Shown here: in pieces, positions 22,901-28,318 of the stretch
How the letters are laid out: each line of letters starts with the position of its first letter
Numbering within the stretch: the first letter of the stretch is position 1
From: Pelargonium cotyledonis
Lineage: Eukaryota > Streptophyta > Magnoliopsida > Geraniales > Geraniaceae
DNA length: 28,318 bases
Direction: 5' to 3'
Assembly (NCBI GenBank): GCA_036897625.1
Contig: JAYMTA010000464.1
Coordinates: forward strand, 1 to 28,318
Notes under the pieces: model-generated
What the model saw: only the letters and a program-made list of their open reading frames with translations
Databases searched by the model: none
Told to the model about the DNA's origin: nothing
Position numbers and translations under genes: made by a program

Positions 22901-25900
22901 ATCAAACATGTAGAGGCTGCAACCGAGTTTGCTATTTCCCTTCTCCAAACATTGGTCATTGATGAGTCCCAAGTCATCTCAGAACTCTATAGTGTTGTCG
23001 ATGTACTGGCAAAGGTTTGTGTCAACTCATTCTAGGAGGTATAGTTTGTCAGTAGTGCTAATGTTTTCTTATAATTTATTATTGGTTTCAGCTTGCTGCA
23101 AAGTCTGGATCTATTGAGTCATTACAAGAGCTGATAGAGACGATAAAAAATACTGTTGGAAATGTGGGTGCTCTTTCTGTTGGAAAGGAGTATAAGGTGA
23201 AGCAATCAAAAGAGTCAAAGGTAAAAGATTTTTATTTTTATTTTTTATATTCTACTATACAGTACCATGAGGGTTTCTCTGATTCTAAAATTTGTACGTT
23301 CTGCAAAACAGGTTGCTGGTCCCTCTGAAGTGCGCAGGGAGGATTATAACAGTGCAGACTCTGTGGAGCCAGACCTTTCTGGTTTTCAAGAGCAGGTACT
23401 TGATCTTTCATTGGATATTCAATTTATATAGGTAGGCTTCACAACTATTGTGTTGGCTATTTCATGATCAAGGAGAATAGAGTTTTGGTTGGTGCTAAAT
23501 ATATTCCACATTGAAAGAACGTGAAGTTTGTCCCCTCTTGGTATGCACGCTTGGGCCTCCGCTTATCAACTTAAACCTTTGGGTTTGAGTTAAGTTTAGC
23601 ATGGTATTAGAGCTGGTTTTGTATGATTTGGTTTGGGGCTAGTGACCCGTCTTTGTTGCCTCCCTTCTTGATCTACATGATAGTCCGTTGTATTATCCTG
23701 CATGCACGTGAGGGGAGTATTATATGTATTCCACATTATCATAACTGGTTGTTTGGGCCTAATGACCCGTCTTTAATGCCTCCCTTTTTGATCCACGTGC
23801 TGGGTCCTTGTGTTATCTGCATGAACGTGAGGAGTGTTAAATGTATTCTACATTGAAAGAATGTGAAGTAAATTTCTGGAACTTGCAAGAACATGGAATA
23901 TGTAAATTTCTGGTATTTGTCATCTTGCTTGTGAAAAGGTGGGATTTACTAATACGAACATAAAAAGGAGTAGAAGGGCTTTAAGCAGACCATGAAAACA
24001 TTGAAAGGCGATTAAAGATGACAGCAACAGGAAATTTCAAACTTTAGCAAATAGTATGGGAGTGAAAAGCATAGTTTTATTTCATTCTCTAACACTTTCT
24101 CAAATATAATTTTTGAAATCAAAATGGTCTGAGTCGTAAACATCCAAATTATGTAAAATAGCTTCAAGTCTTACTAGAAAGTTAAGATGGTTATTTAAAG
24201 TCAACCAATGGTGCCGATTAGCCTTCTGCAATTTTGATGTTCTGATATCAGTTTATTACCGGACTTGTGGTTCCATTACTGGGGGGATTGGGATTGTTAA
24301 TTATTTAGCTAACATTTTGTGTTCCCGGTAATAAAAATGCTACAACTTTTTTGGTGCAACTTATATCATTTCTTGGGGTTGAGTTATTGGATACATGCAT
24401 ATAAGCTCTTTTGGTGCATACCTTAGATTTTTTAATGAGATATAATTATGATTTCTTCTTTCTAGATTTGATTCCTATATATTATTACTGGTATAATGAT
24501 TATTACTATTTTAACTTCTTGCCTATTGTCTTTCTAGTTTTCAATAGCAAACTAATGTTTGAATATCTTTCTGTTACTTTTTCAAGATTGATTTTATTTA
24601 TTTATTGGAAAGATGGAATCAAATTGGAGGGGTGGTAAAAAAGAGGTTTAACTTATTACATCTGAACTCTGAAGTTGAAAAACACATGGGACTTAAATAA
24701 AATAGTAACAGTTTCAATAACATTTTTGTATGATTAGTTTTGAATGTGAGTATTGTTATTATTTGATTCTAACGTATATATTGGTGTGTGTTTCTGTAGG
24801 TTTCCATGCTATTTGCAGAATGGTATCGAGTATGTGAACATCCTGGGGCTAAAGATGCAGCTTACACGCATTATATTTTACAATTGCATCAGAATGGTCT
24901 TCTGAGAGGGGATGATACAACAGATCGCGTTTTCCTCCTTTTCACTGTAAATTTTCCTTTTTCTCTAAAACCTGTGTTCTAGTATAACTTTTTATCTTAT
25001 GGATTTTTCTCTATTGAAGGAACTTTCTGTTGCACATTGCCTATCTTCTGACGTGATCAATTCAGGCTCGCATCAGCAAGTGCAGAGTTTTTCCTTCCTA
25101 GCCATTGACATCTATGCAAAACTGGTCTTTTCAATTCTAAGAGTGAGTGTTTACTCTGTCAACTATGTTGATTTTCTTCTTTTTGCATTCTGATCAGTGT
25201 TGCAACCTGTTGCCATTTTTTAGTATTTTCCTGTGGAGCAAGGATCGAATAAATTCTTCCTCTTATCCAAGGTGACATGCTGATCATATTTATTTGAGTT
25301 GTTTTCAGATTGTAGAACAAGTGGTTGAATAATATGTATGACATGACAGATTCTTGCTGTAACTGTGAGATCCATTCAAAAGGATGTCGAGGATAAGAAA
25401 ACATCTTTTAATCCAAGACCATATTTTCGATTGTTCATTAACTGGTTGGTTGATCTTGGTTCCTTGGACCCTGTTACTGATGGAACAAACTTTCAGGTAT
25501 GGCATGTTCACATTGCTTTAATGTTTTTTGTCATCTAAATTTATTGACAAGTTTTCATTGAAATGTTACAGATTTTTGCTGCCTTTGCCAATGCATTCCA
25601 TGCTTTGCAGCCTCTTAAAGTCCCAGCTTTCAGGTTAGGGTTCTGAATATGTTTAATCATTAATGAATGGGATGGGATGACTAATTTTGTTGCTTGCCTG
25701 GGTATATAATTGAGAAAGTGGAACTTTATGATCATTATGTTAAAAAATGTACCGAGTTGAGTTTGTTCTGATATGGAATTGAGAGTTCAAATCAAACATG
25801 TATGATGATAAAAAGAGCCAGTGAGAATTGATGTGGAAAAAGGATTTTGATCATGCTTAACTCTCCTTCAGTCTCTGAAATACCAATAGAATATGTTCCT

Positions 25901-28131
25901 AAATTCACTGAAACCTTTCCTAATTCTACTAAACTTGGAATTGAATCTTCACAAGATCACTATAAAGTGATGTTTAAATTGAAAAGACCACTCTGGACTT
26001 GTCCTCGTCCATGGGACGTCTTAGTATTTGCTTAATGTGTGGGGCTGAGATTCAGTTATTTTCTGGATGTGCTCTTGCATTATTTTCTTGTTTCTTTCTG
26101 CAGTAATATTCTTCTTCTATCACATATTCTCTTCCCTGCTTTGATATGTAACTAAGCATAGCCCATGAAAACAAACAGAATTTTCTTATAATGACATGCT
26201 TATTTGTATTTCCTAAGTTGGATATATGGATTGTACAACTGCTTATGTTATTGGATTATGACATGTAACTATTTGGTGGGTGCTGCATCCGGTTTGAGGA
26301 TACCAGCTGACTGATGGTTGCATGAGTTTTGTCCACTAGTATAAGATCTGGGGCAGTATATTGATTCTTGCTTATATTCTGCTCTTTGTGCTGTGTTCAC
26401 TTGGTGAAAATGCTTTTCAGTTTTGCGTGGCTTGAGTTGGTGAGTCACAGGAGTTTCATGCCAAAATTGCTCGTAGGAAATTCTCAGAAGGGATGGCCGT
26501 ATATCCAGCGGTTGCTTGTTGATCAATTTCAATTTTTGGAGCCGTTTTTGAGAAACGCCGAGCTAGCAACACCGGTTTGTTTCTTCGAATCCTGAATCTT
26601 TTAGTGCCAGTCCTAAATCTATAGAATCTAACAGTGTTTTGTAACTTTATGTTTTTTTATTCCATTGGAAGGTCCATTTTCTATATAAAGGCACGCTTAG
26701 GGTGCTGCTAGTGTTACTTCATGACTTTCCTGAGTTCCTCTGTGACTATCACTTCACCTTCTGTGATGTGATTCCTCCAAGCTGTATACAACTGCGAAAT
26801 ATAATCCTCAGTGCATTTCCCCGTAACATGAGGCTGCCAGACCCCTCAACTCCCAACTTAAAGGTATCTGATTGTTCATAAACAAGTATCATTTGATTGC
26901 GCACTTAAACAAATCTAATCTCTCCCAGTAAATTTTTCTATAATCTGCAGATAGACTTACTTGCGGAAATTACTCTGCCCCCACGAATCCTCTCTGATGT
27001 TGATGCAGCTCTTAAAGCAAACCAGATGAAAGCTGATGTGGACGAGTATCTAAAGGTATATGGAGTTTAAACCTTAAAAGCCAACAAGTATTTGTTTCAT
27101 TTACAGTATGAAGTCTTGGAGTGATTTGAGTGTTTTTTACCTGACATATTTTTGGTACTTTCTCACCCTCAGTCATTTTATATTTGTTAAGACAATCAAA
27201 TATTTTATTTTTATTTTTTTATTATGTGATCTCTCTACAGACAAGACAAGTGAGCTCTGTATTTCTCACTGAGTTGAAGCAGAAGCTGCTGCTTCCACCT
27301 GGTGAAGCTGCACGTGCAGGGACCCATTACAATGTACCTTTGGTCAACTCCCTTGTACTTTATGTTGGAATGCAGGTATGAATGCATTGAAGGCCATCAG
27401 ATTCTTGCTTCTTTTCCCAAAGTGGCATCAGTTTTCCGATGTTATCATTCTTGAAATATTGATTATCGTAGTGAACACATCTGCTTAGGGCATGTGAGAA
27501 GCATCCTAGTTGCTGATATATGTAGTTCATTGAAAAAAACCACAGTTTGTTGTTTATGTTCTCTTTTCAAGTTTTCAAAATATTTGTAGAATACCATGGT
27601 ACATAGACATCAGTTTTCCAATGTTATCATTCTTGAAATATTGATTATCATAGTGAACACATCTGCTTAGGCATGTGAGAAGCATCCTAGTTGCTGATAT
27701 ATGTAGTTCATTGAAAAAAAAAACTCAGTTTGTTATTTATGTTCTCTTTTCAAGTTTTCAAAATATTTGTAGAATACCATGATACATAGACATCTGTCAG
27801 TTAGAAATTGTAGTAGAATATAACATCTTTCTTAATGGATTCTCTCCATGGTGGATTGGTAGTTGAATGATACTCATCCGTTTAGATTCTCCAGGCTATC
27901 CAGCAACTGCAGGTTAGAGCCCCTCATGCGCAGTCAACAACCAATTCTGTTCCCTTGGCTGTGTTTTTGGTGGGTGCTGCCTTGGATATTTTCCAGACTC
28001 TTATTGTAGACCTTGATACAGAAGGGCGCTATCTCTTCCTGAATGCGGTTGCCAACCAACTCCGTTATCCAAACAACCATACACATTATTTCTCCTTTAT
28101 CCTTCTTTACTTGTTTACTGAATCAAACCAG
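3737..28131 (+). CDS. NOT1: NOT1/CNOT1, scaffold subunit of the CCR4-NOT complex (49 exons; 3' end outside window)
   Basis: This gene encodes the large scaffold on which the CCR4-NOT complex assembles; the complex shortens mRNA poly(A) tails and represses translation, mainly in the cytoplasm. I placed 49 coding exons, which join into one frame of 2327 codons with no stop, and every complete intron is GT-AG. The start is the ATG at 3737: it lies in GCCGCCATGC, no ATG was seen between the TATA-like site and it, and the product begins [16 protein letters not shown], close to the Arabidopsis NOT1 start as I remember it. Family members have roughly 2400 residues, so perhaps 80-100 C-terminal residues and the stop lie past the right edge. 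Domain order matches the family (see the exon blocks). Nothing indicates a pseudogene. The identity is very secure; single splice sites are inferred from frame, GT-AG rule and remembered homologues, not from transcripts. Confidence 0.96.
3836..5243 (+). other. NOT1: NOT1 intron 1, 1.4 kb, no embedded gene seen
   Basis: Long first intron between cag/gtactc and the acceptor before FTEYG. It holds a purine run with aaag repeats at about 4220-4260 but no recognised transposon or RNA gene. Long 5' introns often help expression in plants; whether this one does cannot be seen. Confidence 0.7.
8045..10264 (+). other. NOT1: NOT1 exons 11-14: region matching the CNOT1 TTP-binding domain
   Basis: Exons: 8045-8301, 8527-8630, 9828-9922, 10025-10264, encoding about residues 619-850. 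The helical segment from [19 protein letters not shown] through [18 protein letters not shown] to [20 protein letters not shown] is among the best conserved parts of plant and animal NOT1. In animals it corresponds to the domain that recruits tristetraprolin-type RNA-binding proteins, so in plants it is probably an adaptor surface for sequence-specific mRNA decay; the plant partner cannot be told from this sequence. The 1.2-kb intron 12 splits a glycine codon inside the domain. Confidence 0.9.
8631..9827 (+). other. NOT1: NOT1 intron 12, 1.2 kb, nothing recognised
   Basis: AT-rich intron within a split glycine codon. An open stretch near 8932-9132 encodes only hydrophobic low-complexity residues and is probably chance. 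No transposon end recognised. Confidence 0.6.
10265..11025 (+). other. NOT1: NOT1 intron 14, 761 bp, nothing recognised
   Basis: Ordinary AT-rich intron between the TTP-binding-like domain and the Ser/Thr-rich linker. No repeat or gene recognised. Confidence 0.6.
11397..12331 (+). other. NOT1: NOT1 intron 16, 935 bp, with a candidate cryptic exon
   Basis: Pyrimidine-rich around 11440-11480. The only structure of note is a short segment with good splice sites at 11986-12007, listed separately. Confidence 0.6.
11986..12007 (+). other. NOT1: Candidate cryptic or poison micro-exon in NOT1 intron 16
   Basis: The segment is preceded by gttgcag and followed by gtaatc, so both splice signals look usable. 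Its end (gcttcaactag) resembles the end of exon 16 (actactt-type sequence before caacta). Included in full, its 22 bases shift the frame and exon 17 then reads into TGA at codon 8 after the junction codon. From the alternative acceptor at 11992-11993 it would add 15 bases in frame. Skipping it gives the conserved protein, so it is not part of the main model. Confidence 0.3.
12886..12945. repeat. 24-bp minisatellite, about 2.5 copies
   Basis: The unit ctctgccttatagggtagca plus atct is repeated head to tail twice, followed by a partial third copy (ctctgccttata). The copies are identical, so the expansion is recent or kept uniform. Confidence 0.85.
12957..13181 (+). mobile_element. Possible TRIM/LTR retroelement trace (fossil)
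   Basis: Starts with tggtattggagc, close to the plant initiator-Met tRNA primer-binding motif (tggtatcagagc). It ends with aacttaggcttttgggttgg and atataaca, a layout seen at the 3' end of many small plant LTRs. No coding part and no second LTR are visible. It is broken and probably old; the family assignment is weak. Confidence 0.33.
13472..14776 (+). other. NOT1: NOT1 exons 18-23: MIF4G domain (CAF1 docking)
   Basis: Exons: 13472-13617, 13752-13860, 13964-14110, 14202-14249, 14325-14453, 14537-14776, encoding about residues 963-1235. The MIF4G fold spans about 963-1190, from [11 protein letters not shown] through [37 protein letters not shown] and [20 protein letters not shown] to [10 protein letters not shown]. 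In all eukaryotes studied this domain holds the CAF1/POP2 deadenylase and, through it, CCR4, and it can contact the DDX6-type helicase. The rest of exon 23 is a variable linker that begins near [13 protein letters not shown]. Exon 21 is only 16 codons long and has phase 0 at both ends. Confidence 0.93.
13671..13690. repeat. (CA)10 microsatellite in NOT1 intron 18
   Basis: Ten CA units inside a 134-bp intron, followed by a purine stretch (gagggagggaagg). It is about 60 bases before the exon 19 acceptor and likely polymorphic. Confidence 0.9.
15357..16324 (+). other. NOT1: NOT1 intron 26, 968 bp, with a small inverted-repeat element
   Basis: Splits the DUF3819 domain between KELVLK and DYAVETDE. 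Apart from the segment at 15557-15780 nothing is recognised. Confidence 0.6.
15557..15780. repeat. Possible MITE-like repeat with GGACCAAA/TTTGGTCC ends
   Basis: The left end gggaccctggaccaaag and the right end tttggtccagaccca are imperfect inverted copies. Further ggaccaaa and ggtctggtct motifs lie just inside each end. The middle is AT-rich. No clean target duplication is seen, so the element type is open. Confidence 0.35.
16718..18047 (+). other. NOT1: NOT1 intron 28, 1.3 kb, hosting a LINE fragment
   Basis: Interrupts the DUF3819 domain between AATDK and AIKTIDGE. About half of it is the LINE remnant at 17235-17850. The remainder is not recognised. Confidence 0.65.
17235..17850 (+). mobile_element. 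Degenerate LINE fragment (C-terminal end of ORF2)
   Basis: In the sense direction the fragment encodes the conserved end of plant non-LTR reverse transcriptases in order: FRYLDL and EIEEDV (usual FRYLGS and EIEEDV), [18 protein letters not shown] then IECW (usual KLKGKFYRTAIRPAMLYG, ECW), ICGYTRKDK (usual MCGHTRKDK), [13 protein letters not shown] and HVVDPI near the end. Several stop codons and frame changes interrupt it, for example after FRYLDL and within the segment following GVTEM, so it is long dead. No 5' part or poly(A) tail is obvious. Same orientation as NOT1. Family membership is from memory of plant LINE proteins but the order of motifs is convincing. Confidence 0.82.
18542..18848 (+). 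other. NOT1: NOT1 intron 30, 307 bp, nothing recognised
   Basis: Short AT-rich intron that splits a serine codon of the Ser/Pro-rich linker. No repeat or gene seen. Confidence 0.6.
19186..19699 (+). other. NOT1: NOT1 intron 32, 514 bp, nothing recognised
   Basis: Contains long T-rich stretches (19265-19290, 19360-19390) but no recognised gene or transposon. Confidence 0.6.
19941..19957 (+). repeat. (TG)8 microsatellite next to the exon 34 acceptor
   Basis: The TG run ends only 12 bases before exon 34 begins at 19970 and stands where a polypyrimidine tract is expected. Between them is ctatatatacag. Confidence 0.9.
20637..22090 (-). mobile_element. Ty1/copia LTR retrotransposon fossil, partial pol region
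   Basis: Read on the minus strand it shows parts of a copia pol in the usual order: the spacer between integrase and reverse transcriptase (QQKGTRFI, about 21480-21530), the start of the reverse transcriptase ([19 protein letters not shown], about 21305-21365), its core ([14 protein letters not shown], about 21020-21065), and the segment just after ([18 protein letters not shown], about 20775-20840, then [17 protein letters not shown]). No gag, protease or LTR was found. The copy is incomplete, with several breaks, and probably old. Part of it is tandemly duplicated. It lies antisense to NOT1. Confidence 0.85.
21444..22090. repeat. Tandem duplication inside the copia fossil (306 and 341 bp)
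   Basis: Copy A starts at 21444 and copy B at 21750, both beginning agagataaaYgatcataatt. They share tgagttgttgacaacgagag and acaagcgaggaaaacaa. Copy B is longer by one extra segment near 21970-22000. They have diverged clearly, so the duplication is not recent. Confidence 0.8.
22613..22647. repeat. C13-G-C7-A14 homopolymer tract
   Basis: A run of 13 C, one G, 7 C and 14 A lies 63 to 97 bases before the exon 36 acceptor. Its true length may differ from that shown, since such tracts are prone to sequencing and replication slippage. Confidence 0.85.
22710..23395 (+). other. NOT1: NOT1 exons 36-39: rest of connector domain and short linker
   Basis: Exons: 22710-22836, 22914-23014, 23092-23220, 23312-23395, encoding about residues 1731-1877. 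The helices continue across the 2.5-kb intron 35 (ELTSW joined to [15 protein letters not shown]), followed by [34 protein letters not shown] and [20 protein letters not shown]. Exon 39 is a short acidic, variable linker ending in PDLSGFQEQ just before the C-terminal domain. Confidence 0.88.
23396..24799 (+). other. NOT1: NOT1 intron 39, 1.4 kb, hosting a TRIM-like fossil
   Basis: Separates the connector linker from the C-terminal domain. The first third holds the TRIM-like fossil (23493-23868). The remainder (23870-24799) is AT-rich, with nothing recognised. Confidence 0.65.
23493..23868 (+). mobile_element. TRIM-like miniature LTR retroelement fossil in tandem arrangement
   Basis: The first LTR (23493-23601, 109 bp) starts TGCTAAAT and ends in TTTAGCA. 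It is followed without gap by tggtattagagc (23602-23613), a near match to the plant initiator-Met tRNA primer-binding site. A short internal part of about 100 bp ends in a purine run (gtgagggg) before a second, partial LTR start at 23718. A second copy of the internal part (sharing tgacccgtcttt and tgcctccctt) leads to a third LTR start at 23835 (TGTTAAATGTATTC). So the order is LTR-internal-LTR-internal-LTR, the later LTRs being partial. It has no coding capacity, and looks broken and moderately old. The TRIM assignment rests on size and these signals. Confidence 0.66.
25634..26420 (+). other. NOT1: NOT1 intron 44, 787 bp, nothing recognised
   Basis: Splits a serine codon between VPAF and FAWLELV in the C-terminal domain. 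An open stretch at 25847-26035 has no resemblance to NOT1 or to a known family. No repeat seen. Confidence 0.6.
27376..27894 (+). other. NOT1: NOT1 intron 48, 519 bp, mostly a tandem duplication
   Basis: About 70 percent of the intron is the two-copy repeat at 27426-27790. The rest is unremarkable. Confidence 0.7.
27426..27790. repeat. 182-bp tandem duplication, about 95 percent identical
   Basis: Copy 1 starts at 27426 and copy 2 at 27608, both with catcagttttcc. They differ by about 7-8 substitutions and small A-run or G-run length changes over 182 bases. It lies wholly within intron 48, with no coding change. The similarity suggests a fairly young event. Confidence 0.9.
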
Positions 28132-28220
28132 GTGAGAGCTTCCTGCAAATTTAATAGTAATTCCATTCGATTTGTTTAAATAGTTACGTTTGAAGTTCAA
28201 TTGTTTATAAATTGTTTAAG

Positions 28221-28318
28221 TGGGTGAAATAAGTCCCACATCGGTTAAATATAAAGTGCAAAGGCTAAATATAAGGGTGCAAGTGAAACCCTACTAATAA
28301 AGTTGACCTTTTAGTTTG
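28221..28318 (+). mobile_element. Possible start of an LTR/TRIM element, cut by the window edge (fossil)
   Basis: The sequence tgaaataagtcccacatcgg, followed by an AT-rich stretch and cttttagtttg, resembles the 5' part of many small plant LTRs, where the motif agtcccacatcgg is frequent. The element, if real, runs past the right edge in the intron after exon 49. No primer-binding site is reached, so this is a tentative call. Confidence 0.42.

Larger units (their letters stand above)
24800..28131 (+). other. NOT1: NOT1 exons 40-49: C-terminal NOT1 superfamily homology domain (incomplete)
   Basis: Exons: 24800-24946, 25020-25142, 25224-25271, 25350-25496, 25572-25633, 26421-26574, 26672-26863, 26951-27055, 27241-27375, 27895-28131, encoding about residues 1878-2327. 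This is the most conserved part of NOT1; it binds the NOT2-NOT3/5 heterodimer. Landmarks are [99 protein letters not shown] and [20 protein letters not shown]. The last visible codons read FTESNQ and are followed by gtgaga, so at least one further exon lies beyond the window. Exon 42 has only 16 codons. Confidence 0.95.

Noticed and set aside
25847-26035. A 62-codon open frame in intron 44 as an extra exon or small gene
   Set aside because: It matches no NOT1 segment or known family, and skipping it gives the conserved serine codon join. Length is within chance.
26269-26532. A minus-strand open frame of 87 codons
   Set aside because: Mostly the reverse of NOT1 exon 45 and its upstream intron; no independent support.

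Overview
The window is nuclear DNA from a flowering plant, most likely a eudicot. It is AT-rich, with GT-AG introns, a pyrimidine-rich 5' leader and typical plant repeats (a tRNA-derived SINE, MITEs, a Mutator-like element, a LINE fragment, Ty1/copia and TRIM-like fossils). The protein resembles Arabidopsis NOT1 from one end to the other, as far as I can compare from memory. I cannot name the species.

One gene fills most of the window. It is the plus-strand gene for NOT1 (CNOT1), the scaffold of the CCR4-NOT deadenylase complex. I place 49 coding exons between the ATG at 3737 and a donor after 28131. They join into one open frame of 2327 codons, and all 48 complete introns begin GT and end AG. 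The last part of the protein, perhaps 80 to 100 residues, and the 3' UTR lie beyond the right edge. In order, the protein carries an N-terminal helical-repeat scaffold (about residues 1-618), the region matching the tristetraprolin-binding domain of animal CNOT1 (about 650-835), a low-complexity linker, the MIF4G domain that docks CAF1 and hence CCR4 (about 963-1190), the DUF3819 domain that binds CNOT9/CAF40 (about 1283-1450), a Ser/Pro-rich linker, a connector domain (about 1609-1830), and the C-terminal NOT1 superfamily homology domain that binds the NOT2-NOT3/5 module (about 1878 onward).

Upstream (1-3736) there is no recognisable host gene. Positions 318-1708 look like a non-autonomous Mutator-like element with a GC-rich cargo, and a SINE (434-597) and a CACTA-type MITE (792-1059) have inserted into it. 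A second palindromic MITE lies at 1885-2109. An imperfect tandem repeat with a hairpin (3038-3480) ends about 100 bases before a TATA-like site and the CT-rich leader.

The long introns hold the rest. There is a degraded sense-strand LINE fragment in intron 28, an antisense Ty1/copia pol fossil with an internal tandem duplication in intron 35, and a tandem TRIM-like fossil in intron 39. Weaker LTR-like traces lie in intron 17 and at the right edge. Intron 48 carries a 182-bp tandem duplication. Several microsatellites and minisatellites are present, one of them only 12 bases from a splice acceptor. I found no undescribed biological system. The most testable new points are a possible poison exon in intron 16, the TG repeat at the exon 34 acceptor, the nested transposon stack and the tandem TRIM.
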